The notes under the pieces: generated by a model
What the model saw: the letters and a program-made list of their open reading frames with translations, nothing else
The model's database searches: none
What the model was told of the DNA's origin: nothing
Shown: positions 38,301 to 50,300 of the stretch, one piece after another
How positions within the stretch are numbered: position 1 is the first letter of the stretch
How the letters are laid out: each line of letters starts with the position of its first letter
DNA from: Lineus longissimus
Lineage: Eukaryota > Nemertea > Pilidiophora > Heteronemertea > Lineidae
DNA length: 64,000 bases
Assembly: GCF_910592395.1 (NCBI RefSeq)
Contig: NC_088310.1
Coordinates: 14,145,501 to 14,209,500 of the forward strand
Reading direction: 5' to 3'
Made by a program: the position numbers and the translations under genes

Positions 38301-41300
38301 GGGAATACTGAAAATGCAACACGCCACACGCTTAAGGCCTTCAAGTTGCGGACACGTGCCCGCACCACACTCTAGGCCCCTCTCATCTCATCACACTACG
38401 CAATAGAGGCTCTTTTTCCATCAATATTTTGAGCATCAAATTATTTCAATGAAATCGGGAAATAAGAGCATGTGGCGCAAAGTTTCTCTGATCAGATATC
38501 ATATCCCAACTCCCCAACGTATATCTGGTGTATTTGAGGCCCATTCAGAGGAACAATGGCACCCGACCCTACTACCGGTACATATGTTTTCAAATTTTCA
38601 AAATGTATTTCTCTTCAAAATTTGACCATAAACTGACCTGTCAAGTAAGCTTCCTCTGAGTTGTTTGTAACTTTTGTTTGATCATGCAGGATCAAGTTGT
38701 GTTATGAAATTTCAAGAGGAACTGTTCCATGTACTATGCCTATCAGGTTGATTTGAATAGAATGTTAATTAAAAGTCCTGGTAAAAAGTATGAAGAATGT
38801 ATGTTATTATTTGGTGAGAGTAGAGAATCCCAATTTCCAAATGCCCTGATGGTCCTACAATGGAGCTGTAAGGCCACAAACTCGGGCCCAGCTGAAAGGG
38901 CTGTGGAAATGATGTCTTACCAGCTGGAGGGGGTGGAAATGAAAAGCTTGCCAGCAAAAGGGGGGTGGGGATTGAAAGCCTGCCAGCAAAAGGGGGTGGG
39001 GATTTCATATGGCTGAGACCAGCTGGAGCGGGTCTATTGAAAAATCAGAGTACAAGGATGCTCTGCAGATGTAATGGAGAGTGACCCCCTTGGGCTAAAA
39101 CTAGTCAGGTGAGTTTTAGTTACATGTAGTAGAAATCAAATAAAACATTTCTTTGTAATACTGTATATCCCTAGGAGATGTTGTCTTTTAGTCTCTGGTC
39201 AATGGTCATTGGTTTTGCTTAGTATAGTCGGGAGTTTCAGAATCCAAACGATAAACGTAAACTTTATGACAAAGGCAGTTTGTCGTTCGTGAATTGGTAA
39301 TGACGTAAACACAGTTAAGATTGAAATCTACCCATGAACGTTAGCGTAAATGGTAAATCCGAAGTACACTCAACCAGGAAGAATAATCGGGCGGCGGGTT
39401 TTCGTAGACTTGCATAACTACTTTGCATTGCGGAAAGTCTGGCTGAAGTTGTGTCTATAATCCCTAGGCCTACACACAGATCGCACATACTCAGACAGAT
39501 ATTTACTGTAACAAGAATGCATACACTTTTTTTCGCCAAGGATGACATTGAGCTCTTACTCCTGTATAATGCCCTTGGGCCTAGACGGGGTCCTTTAGGA
39601 TGCTCCACAGCGATTCAGATTAATGGATATATCTGATGAAAATTGTGTGGAGATGTTTCGATTTGATAGAAACTTGCTTATCAGGCTGCGAGATGCACTG
39701 AACTTCCCACCCATTCTTAAGTGCAAAAATGGGACTGTAGTAGAAAGTGAAGAAGCTTTGTGTATTCTACTAAGGCGATTGTCTTATCCTAATCGCAGTG
39801 CGACCTGAGAGAAAGATTTCGACGGAGTATGCCGGAACTCAGTAAGATTTCCAATTCATCTATTGACCACGTTTATAACAACTATCGTGGTCAGGTCACA
39901 AATTTGGAGCAGTGGTGGCTAGATGCCGAGCACCTCCAAACCTACGCAGACGCAATCAGTGGGGAAGTTGGGGATTCATAGATGGAACAGTTGCTGATGT
40001 CTTCAGGTTTGGACTTTCCTATAGGGACTAATTCCCCGTTTACACCATTCATGTGCTGGCGCGCGTTGCATTCTGGTGTAGCGCACTTGTACGACCAGTC
40101 GTTATTCTTGCTCCGTTTTGCACTACACGACACTGGCGACGATCAAGATGGGATCTAAACAAATACCAAGGTTTGTGGAAGCGGAGGAAGACTTTGAATC
40201 GTATGTAGAACGATTGCAAAGCTACTTTAAAGTGCATAAAACTGACGGTGACCTGAAGGCCAATGTTTTGATTAGTGGTCTGTCCGCAGCCCAGTACCAG
40301 AAACTCAAAGACTTGCTTGCGCCAACGAAACCGGCCGAGATATTGTACGAGGATCTCACGAAGGCCCTTGCAACGCATTTCGGGGGCAAGCATAATGCCC
40401 TGGCCGAGAGATCAAAGTTTAGGCAGGTTGTACGCAGGGATAACGAATCCATGGTTGACTATGCTGTGCGCTTGAAAAATGCCACAAAGTACTGTACATT
40501 TGGTAATGCATTAGACGAAATGCTGTGGATCAGCTTGTTGCTGGAGTTCGCAATAGGCCTGCTGTTACAAAGTTGCTAGAAGCTGCGGAGGGACTGAAAT
40601 TGACTTTTGCTCAAGCAATTGAGATTGCATCTACTGTTTTCTCTAATGAGGAGAGTGCGGATATGTATGGTGGTAAAGCTGCTGGTACTACTGTAAACCA
40701 TGCAAGGTCCAGTGCTGAAGTTCATGCTGTTGGTCGAAATGGTTTTAAACGTGGATTCACGGCTAAAGCCCCGAGTTTTGATCCGAATAAGTTCAAAGTT
40801 GAAAAACCGAGTGCCGCTGCTGCTAAAACTAACCACAGGTACAGGGACAGAAACGTTGCTATCGTTACGATTCTTCATCGCACTTGGCTCGTAAGTGCAA
40901 GTTCAAGGATGCAACATGCCACGCTTGTGGTCATCGAGGACACATTGCGAAAACGTGTAGGGATGGAAAGGTTCCGAAACTGAAATCGCAACATATGTTA
41001 TCGGCAGATTCTGAAACATACAGAACCCAGGAGCTGGAGGGTACTGGATTTCCGGATGCGGAATATTCAAGTGGGATGTGGAATATTTCGGCAGAATTTC
41101 CAGAGGTTTTTAGTCTCGATGCTCATTTATGTGATATTCATGATGATAGGAAGTACAATGTCCGGATGAATGTGAATGGTTCAGATTTCAAATTCAAATT
41201 GGATACCGGTGCAGTGGTCACTTGTGTAGGTGAGACCACTTCGAAGAAAATGTGCCAACCTGGTCATAAGTTGTTGCCCACCAGTATCAAATTACATGAT

Positions 41301-44300
41301 TACAATAAGCGCATGCTTGATCTCGCTGGTGTTGCTATGATTACCGTGAAACACAAAGCCCAGCGCAAAAAGTTACCTTTGATAGTTGTGCAAGGTTACC
41401 GTACCTCTTTGCTAGGCCGTAATTGGCTCCGTCACATCAGTTGGATTGGAAAGTTGGCATCAATGCAGTTTCTCAGGAAGTTAGGGATTCACAAGTGAAA
41501 ATTCTATGTGACAAGTATGCTGATGTGTTCTCTGATGAGTTGGGCTGTCTGAAAGATGTGGAAGTTGACATTCCACTGTAGCTTGGTGCCAAGCCTGTGT
41601 ATAAGCGTGCGCGCCCTCTGCCGTATCAGAGGCTTTCTATGGTTGAGGCTGAATTGCATTATCTCGAGTCTGTGGGGGTGATGAGACCTATAGAGTACAG
41701 TGAGTGGGCTAGTCCGATTGTGCCTGTAGTGAAGTCAGATGGCAAAAGTTTGCGCATTTGTGCTGATTTTAAGGAAACGTTTAACCCGAAATGTGACATG
41801 GCTCACTATCCTCTGCCTACCCCTGAGGATATGTTTGCTAATTTGGCTAGGGGTAAATCTTACACAAAGCTTGATATGTCTAATGCTTACCATCAGTTGA
41901 AATTATCACCCCAAGCTCAAAAGCTGATGGTTATCAATTCTCACAAAGGCTTTTTTGCATATAAGCGTCTACAATTTGGTGTTCATTCTGCTGTTAGCAT
42001 TTTCCAGCGCGCCATGGAAAATGTGCTGTGTGGTATTCCATTCATGGAAGTGTATCTTGATGATATCATCATAACGGGTCCGACAGACAAGGAGCGTCTT
42101 AGAACGTTGGAATTAGAGCTGAAACGTCTCTCGGAGGCCAGATTGCAGCTCAATCGAAATGCACGTTCATGAAACCGGAGATTAACGTTATTGGCCATAA
42201 GTTGGATTCAGAGGGGGTCCACCCCTTGGATGGCAAGGTCAAAGCCATACAGGCTTTTCCAACACAGGATAACAAGAAAGATCTCTCTACGTTTGTCGGG
42301 ATGCTCAAGTAATATCATCGCTTCCTGCCGCGTGCTGCAGACGTGCTGTCGCCGTAGTACCATTTGGAGAAAAAGGACACACCTTGGAAGTGGGGACCTG
42401 CTGAGCATGCCGCTTTCAATGCCGCAAAGGACTTGCTGGTTTCTAACGATTTGTTAGTGCATTACGATCCGTCGAAGCCGTTGGTGCTCACGACAGATGC
42501 TAGCTCTTACGGACTTGGAGCCGCGTTGGAACAGCTTTCCAACGGTGGTGATTTGAAACCAGTCTACGACGTGTCACGTACATTGAACTCTGCAGAGAAA
42601 AACTACTCTCAAACTGAAAAGGAAGGACTCGCTGTTGTCTGGGCGGTTGGAAAACTGTCCAAGTTTTTATTTGGCAGAACGTTTGAAATTCGTACTGATC
42701 ATACGCCGTTACTGGGACTGTTGGGTGAGAACAAAGCCGTACCTATTATGGCTTCAGGTCACATCATTCGTTGGTGTTTGACCCTTGCTGTGTTTGACTA
42801 TAAGTTAGTGTACAAACCCAGTCCTAAAATCGCGAATGCGACTGTCTGAGTCATTTTCCTCTCAAGGAGGAAGTCGCTGCATGTCCTATGGTTGGGGACC
42901 AAGTCATGTTACTTGAACATTTGAATGATACTCAGATTACTGCAGATAACAATAGGCGGTGGACTGACCGAGGTGCACTGCTGGCTCGTGTTAGAAACTG
43001 TATCTTGAAAGGCTAGAATTTTGAGGTTGAATCAGAGACAATGAAACCGTACTTTCATCGCAAGGATGAACTTTCAGTCTTGAATGGTTGCATTCTGTGG
43101 GAAAGTCGTGTTGTTATACCTCCACTGGGTCGTGATGCCCATCCTGGAATTATGAAAATGAAGAATTTGGCTCGTGGCTACATGTGGTAGCCAAATATGG
43201 ACAAGGATCTTTAGCGCCGAGTTAGTGCCTGCAGTGTGTGCCTGTCTACTCGTAAATTTTCTACGTATCAGCAACCTCTACATCCTTGGGAATACCCGAG
43301 CAAACCGTGGTCAAGGTTGCACATTGACTATCCTGGCCCAAAAGAAGGACACATGTGCTTGGTTGTCATTGACGCTCACAGAAAATGGCTGGAGATTTTT
43401 GTCACGCTCGGTTGTACTGAAGAGATTACTATTTCTAGACTGGGACTGTTCAGTGTTCATGGTTTGCCAGATATGATCGTATCTGACAACGCTGCTGCTT
43501 TCATGGGAACTGAGTTCCAGGAGTTCCTTACCAGGAATGGTATACATCACGTGACAGGGGCACCGTACCACCCTGCCACAAATGGTCTAACTGAGCGAGC
43601 AGTGAGGGGGTTCAAGGAAAAAATGGACAAAATGGCAGGATCTGTTGAGGATAGGCTCCTACGCTACTTATTTGACTATCGCATTACGCCTCACAGCACC
43701 ACTGGTGTTGCGCCTTGTGAATTGCTCATGAAGCGCAGGATTGCTACACGTTTTGATAGATTAATTCCATCAGTTGAATCTCGTGTTCAGAAAATGCAAG
43801 AAAATCAGGCGAGAAACTTTAAGGGTAAGAAAGCTCAGGAGCATTTGCCAAATCCTCCTGATTTAACCACTGGGGACCATGTCTACTACAAGAACTATTC
43901 AAAATTTGGTCCACCAAATTTGCCGGGTACCGTTGAGGAGAAAACAAGCCCACTTCCTGCACTGTCCGTGGAAAGGATGGGCGACTCCATAGGAAGCATT
44001 TTGATCAGATCTTCAAACAGGTCAAGCCAGACCAGAGTGGAGGACTATTGCCGTTTTCGCCCGTCGCTGTGCCCACACCTCTACCGGGAGGCGTGGTTAC
44101 TCAAAGTTCTGAACTGTCATTTAATTGTGCGAATAGCGAAACGGCAGAAGCGCCACCTTCGATGTCTTCTCCAGAGACTACTGCTACGGATTCTGGTAGT
44201 ACCGCTGGGACTGATGTGCGTCGCTCTACCCGGGTTCGTAAGCCTGTGGTAAAGTTAGATTTGTAGAAACTGGACTCTGGTTTTATTAGAGACAGTCATG

Positions 44301-47300
44301 ACAGTGAGTAATTTCAGAGACAGTGAAGTCAGTGAGATTTTGTCTTGGGAACAATCTTATTTACTCTTGTGTTGAGTTAACTTTTCATGCTAAGATTATG
44401 AGTAATTATGGGCAGTTGTCCTTACTGAGTAATTATATAGTATAGCTTTGTCTGGAGCGTTGAGGAGTGTGATGTCTTCAGGTTTGGACTTTCCCATAGG
44501 GACTAATTCCCTGTTTACACCATTCATGTGCCTGCACGCAGAGCATTCTGGTATAGCGCACTTGTACGACCATCATGGCGATTTCCTGATTTAATTGTTA
44601 TTGTTTATATATGTCGTTATTCTCGCTCCGTTTCGCACTACAAGAAACTGTTCATCCTATCTGTTGCCCCGGCCACGATCAACAAGAGGTCTACAATGGA
44701 CACAAGCGGGTTCATGGACTCAAGTCTCAGTCAGTGGTCATTCCGACTGGATTAGTTGTGAATCTCTGGGGACCGATGGAAGGTCGGCGCCATGACTCTG
44801 CAATGTTGGCAGAGAGCCACTTGTTGGATGAGCTTGAATTATTTCAAGGTGCAAATAATGAAGAACAGTTCTAACTTTACGGCGACCCAGCATACCCCCT
44901 GAGACCATCGCTTATGGCGCTATTTCGCCATTCTGGATTACAAAAAGGACTTGAAATTGTACTTACAGCCTGTAGGCATGTACTACATAGTCGGCACCAT
45001 ACTAACCAATTGCCACACATGTTTATATGGCAGTCAAACAGGATCGTACTTTGGCTTGGAAGCTTGGAAGCCTTGAGGAGTATTTAAATGGCCATTAATT
45101 TGAACTTTTCCTTGGAGTCCGAATTGGGGGGGTTAACCTCGGCAGTGCGGAAGTAAAAACGATGACAAATATTTTATTCATTTTACCTGTTCTGTACAAC
45201 ATTTATTTAACAATTTGAACCCTGATCTTTTGAGGCAAAAATTTGAAAAGTGAATAAGTGCTGAAAACCTATCACATAACTTGGTTTTGTTAGAAACTGC
45301 TAGCCAGACCACTTCCAATGAATATCAACCTTACAGGTCTTGGTTCACTTTTCAAAAACAAAATTAATGGTCAACTGAAGTGAATCGCCATTTCAAAAAA
45401 TGTAGGAAAAATACAGAAATCAGAATGCCAGTCTGGCCAAACTAACAAATGCATATGCATTTGTACTGGATCCATCAACCACAGACATGAATGGTGTAAT
45501 TAGGCCAGACTGAGTAAATTTATTTCTGGCATTTTATTACATTTTCCAAAATGGCAATTCACTAATCAGTTGATCCTTAACAGCCGTCCATGATGCAATG
45601 AAGTAACTGTAACATTTTACCAGTTTTCCCTTCAATGTTTGTAGAATAAGGCTTCTCTCTTGTATCTCTAATTTAGAATGATTTTCATGTTCTTTTCGTT
45701 CTACTTCTAATTTCTGCTCTTCGATTGCAAATTTATGTTGTTCCAGGTCGAGTTCTTCGCGCCGGATACTTAATTCCTCCTGTTTCAGTTGTTCGTCAGA
45801 TTTATTCCTTTTTTCCAGGTACTCTATTACATCATCTTTTGCGGAGTGTTTTCTACCCTTGCCTTCTTTTTTCTGCTGTATCTCGGACTCCGAATCTGCA
45901 CAAAGATAAAAAAGAGTTACTTAGAGATACCATGAAATCCGTTGCATCATACACTGAACACACCCAGGTGGAGAAGGCTTAGAGGAAAAATTTCGAAGTC
46001 AAGTGCATCCAGAAATACAAAAAAAGGAATGGAAGATAGGCCTACCAACATGTCGTTGTACTGATCACACCGGTTCTCCTGGTACCCCACAGTATCATCA
46101 ATTACAGTAGGCATATCATTCGTGGGGGAGACATCTTCATGTACATGTATTGCAGGACACCATTCATTTCGTTTCATTTGGCTTGTACCGGAGTCATCCC
46201 AGTGATACTGCATGATGTCTCTGAATAAACTAGATGATATACATAGCCTACCTGTGTCATTTCTTTCCTGTCCCTTCATGGCATTTACTCTGATGCGTTC
46301 TGCTTTCTCTCCAGCAGCCTCCTTCTTCTTACTAGTTTCCGCTTTTTTTATCTCTGTTGCCGGATCCTATTCATTCACAAGATCCAGGAGTTCTTGTAGG
46401 AGTTGCATCAGTTCATCATACAATTCATCAACTCCACTCCTGAAAAAAGATTTAGCCATTAAAACCCTTTCATGTATAAAGTGGTCACATACAGTGGTCA
46501 CATGTGACCATTAGCCTGTGCATTAAAAATACAAAATTTCTAAAATTCCCATGTCTCCATGGCTCTTATAAAATCATCAACAGATGGAAATAATTTGTAC
46601 TCACTTTTTTCATGCTTTCTCGACTGCCTTTCTTAAATTTCTGCAGTAGTAAGTTTGTGTGCTCTCTGCAGAGCCGACGGTCAACATGGAACTCCTGTTC
46701 AGTGTCATTCAGCTGAGTGGCAACAAGACACCATTTCGCTTTCTGGCTCTTTTGATCGGGGCCATCGTACGGATTCACGGCCAAGAGCTCTTTGAGCAGG
46801 TAAACATCCAGCTCCATTGTAAAGCAAAACTTTTTCCTCTTTTCTGCTTCCTTCTTTTCTGCCGACATAGCTGCAGTTTATCTCCCAAAGTCGGAGTCAA
46901 AGTGTTGTAGGCCTAATTGAGTGAATTCTTTTATATATCCCGACACCAATAGCGTTCACGTCTCAACTTCACTACAAAAGGCCCCATATGAGGTTTCACC
47001 ATCTGGTAAAGCCATGAAGACGACATTATAGGCGTTAAATATGATGTAACTTAATGCTTCGGGTCGAGGCGTTTGGCCTAGTTCACCACTTCTCTTGAAT
47101 AGAATTCAATACAATTGACACAATTCACGAGATCATAGGTTTTGATTGGTTGATTTATGGTGCACCACTGTTCCGATTTATGCCGTGGCATAGTTCTGAA
47201 TTCTGTTCACTCGCGCCAGCCATATACAGGAGAGAGAAGCATTGACAATGTCATATGACCTGGTTTATTAGCAGAAAACGTTCAAACGCTAGTGGAATAT

Positions 47301-50300
47301 CATGGCCACCTCAATGCCGTAAAGTTTACGTTTATCGTTTGGATTCTGAAAATCCCTAGTATGGGGTCAGAAACCTACATCTTTTCAAGTAACTTGCACA
47401 GATATTTTTTCTAGCTTTTGTATTTAAAGTATATTTTCTCTGGTCTCTTTCACTGGGTTGTTTAACAAGAAAGTGTTGACAACATCTGGGTATATTTCTT
47501 TGGTCTCATTAACTGGGTTGTTTAAAGGAATGGGCAGCTCTTTACCGGAGTATGTTTGTTCTTCTTCTAGTTTATCAGTAAACTATTTTCAGAACGTGTT
47601 TTATGCTTTTCCATTTTTTCTTCATTTTTGTACACAGCTATCAAATCCACAGCATGTGTCTGTGAGTTACAGTATACAGTTTCGATTTGTTCTATAACCC
47701 CTTTATTCTATGAGTGTGAAAGCTGTTCCAATGGCTAGCTGTTGATTCCAGAGTTCCGAAAGTAAAAACAATTGAAGTATTTAAAGTATCTGCATTTTGC
47801 AAAAATAAAAAGACTGCCTTGAAGCCATGTTGGATCTTGGGTTTGGTCCACAATTAATAGGGAACCCCATTACACTAGGTCATCACACTAAAGAAGTTTC
47901 AGGTCTGTCACTCAACTGGTTATCAAGTTATGGGGCGGAATGCGAAAAAAAAGACAGACGCCTGGACTCGGCCTCGTTGCATCCAAAATCAAAAGGGAAC
48001 CTCCCCTAAACCTGGCCATCGCACCATAGAAGTTTCAGGTCGTTCACTCACTTGTTTCCAGAGATATTAGGTGCAAAAGCGAAAAGACGAAGAAGGTGGC
48101 CGGGTGAATGGAAGGTTGAGCGTTGGAACCCAGCTGGCAGCTCTTTCCATTACAGCTTTGTTGGTAAGCCTTCGCTAGAGAACACTTAAATATCAACCTA
48201 AAAAACCCACTTACCTTGAAATTCTGATGGTGGTGAAACACCAGTCAAGTTATGAAAAAAGAGGGCAGCACATCGAAGGAATGGTGCACAAGCCTGTCTG
48301 AGGTAAGTATGGAGTTGCCAAGGACGGATGGTGGGGGAAACATCTTGCCTGCAATGCAAATCATTAATAAATTTACCACTTAAAAATAATAATGTCAGCA
48401 CAAAGTTCTTATAGATCTATGACTAGCTATTATCGTTTATTTCTATATTCAATTCATTTCAATTCATTAAAGGCCAGTCAAGTGACACCTCTTGTGAAAT
48501 GGGGCATTTTGGCTATCATGTTAAAACTTAATGCTTTCATTGATAAATTTATGAAGTTTCAAGGATCCCAAATCACTTGTATGGTTCAAGGAATACTAGT
48601 CTTCCATTCGTTTTCCCATTTCCTATGGAAATGTGATTTTATTAGTTCATACCTAAACAGGTCAGACTTTTTCATATGTACTTCGCTTCGGGCTTACCCA
48701 AGGAATTATTTAACTGTTTTATAATATAATAACTACTTCGTTTGTGGGGAAATCTGTGCGTCGCAATTCCCAGATCCTCGCCGATTTACCCTAAATTTCA
48801 GGTTTTCAAACGATCAAGCACAAGTGCATTTTGAACAATCCTTCAATCAGCCGAACATGGCCACTACAAACTCTCCATTTTAAAGCATACGCCAGCTTCA
48901 AATTCACTCATTTCTATGAAACTCTTTAGATATAGTGTCAAAGACAACATTAATAGGAAAAGCTATATGTTTCAACTTTTAGAAAAAATGCAAAATGACT
49001 CGACTTTTGTGGTCAATCGTTCACATGTTTAGAAATCACATTTTCTTTTATTAAAATTTTTCGAACTTAATGTAACTGTTATCTAATGGGAATTTGATAG
49101 CTTTGTGATTTTGAAGCCCAGTTTCTTGGTTTTTAAGATTAGAAAACGTTTCATTTTCCCATCGATCAGCTTGTTTTGGCAAACATTCAAGTGCAAAGTG
49201 ATGTGAGGTATAACCGTTCCAATATTGTTGAACATGCCATTTGGCTTAAACCTTACATGCATTTATGATTGTACATTTTTGAATTACCTCATACATTAAG
49301 ATACAACAGTATATGTACCTGTCTCAAGTTTGCCATTCATAACAACCTTATTATGAATTTTTAAAACCAATTGCAAGCCGAGCAGGCAGCTTAATTGTGG
49401 TTTGATTATTGTCTTTTTTGGCAATTAGCAGCTAATCAAACTTCACTAACTCATCTGCCTAAATTGTTAGATCACCCCTGCGAAATGAATTTTACCTTAG
49501 GTGGATTTTGTTGGAAATAGCTGGAATTTCCAGCTCTTGGCTGGAATAAGCTGACACTTTGAATTTAGAGAGTTTCATCGAAAAGTTATAGCTGGCAAAA
49601 GCTGACAAAAACTGGAACTTTATCCATGGGGTGGAAATTCTTGGCATTTTCTGGAACTTTACTTTTCGTAAAAGTTCCAGCGCTGGAAATCTCTGTCACT
49701 TTACTATGAGATTGTCAGAGCTGGAATTAGCTGGAAATTTCAAATTCGATGTTTCTGACAATTGTTGGAAAAAGCTGGCATTTGCTGGCATTATGCAAAT
49801 TGCTATTATGTTATGCAATTCTATCATGTGGTCTTATCACCTGACCTATCCCATGATGCATTACACCTCAGACAGGAACTAGTAGGTTTGAATTTTCAAG
49901 TCAAACAAAGAAATCATGCGGGAGCTCTTCTTATTTCTTGATTTTTACCCCGAATTCGATATCAAGATATCCAAAGTTTACACAAATTGAATTGGAACAC
50001 ATAAGGATTCAAATGAATGCCAAAAGGGTAATCTGGACAGGCCTTGAGGTTGTTTTTTTAGCATAAGCATATGAAGAAGCCTGAATCAGTGCATGTGCTG
50101 TAAGCCTGTATTATTGTATGCATGATCGTGGACCCGGACGGTATCATAACTGTAAGATTTTGCATGGGAGATGTCCACAGCTCATGACTCATGTAAGTGA
50201 TGGAGTCAATCAACAGTCGGCTTGCTCCATCGTTCTTTTCAAGGTCGTGCAGTGATGTTATTTGGACATCCAGTTTGGACGTCAGTCCCGGTCTTTAACC

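Larger units (their letters stand above)
39995..44642 (+). mobile_element. Ty3/gypsy retrotransposon with very short LTRs
   Basis: LTRs at 39995-40127 and 44470-44642 enclose gag, protease, RT, RNase H and integrase in gypsy order (integrase after RNase H). The RT style is Mag/SURL-like by eye. It lies inside the Harbinger transposase with no target duplication: the flanks (GTTGC before, AGAAACTG after) join without gap or repeat and restore the transposase reading frame. Confidence 0.88.
39623..45090 (+). pseudogene. Harbinger DDE transposase, frameshifted and split by a retroelement
   Basis: The N-terminal part (39623-39990) reads FRFDRNLLIRLRDALNFPP, EALCILLRRLSYPNRS and, after a shift, LRERFRRSMPELSKIS, LQTYADAIS and WGFIDGTV with the first catalytic Asp. 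A gypsy element occupies 39995-44642. The rest reads ICCPGHDQQEVYNGHKRVHG, LVVNLWGPMEGRRHDSAML (second Asp region), YGDPAYPLRPSLMALF, then LQPVGMYYIVGTILTNCHTC and YGSQTGSYFGLEAW up to about 45090. The helix-turn region between the last two blocks is deleted. At least three shifts make it dead even without the insertion. Confidence 0.85.
39226..47356. mobile_element. PIF/Harbinger (ISL2EU-like) transposon with nested gypsy element
   Basis: Perfect 32-bp terminal inverted repeats (39235-39266 and 47320-47351; begin TTTCAGAATCCAAACGATAA) sit just inside TAGTAT on both sides (39220-39225 and 47357-47362). PIF/Harbinger elements duplicate 3 bp, so TAT or TAG may be the real duplication. It carries the two genes usual for the superfamily in convergent order: a transposase on plus (39623 to about 45090) and a Myb/SANT-like protein on minus (46868-45537). 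Without the inserted gypsy element it is about 3.5 kb. Confidence 0.85.

Noticed and set aside
44048-44266. Separate small gene after the gypsy integrase
   Set aside because: It is the C-terminal end of the same Pol after a frameshift (ends RKPVVKLDL just before the 3' LTR).
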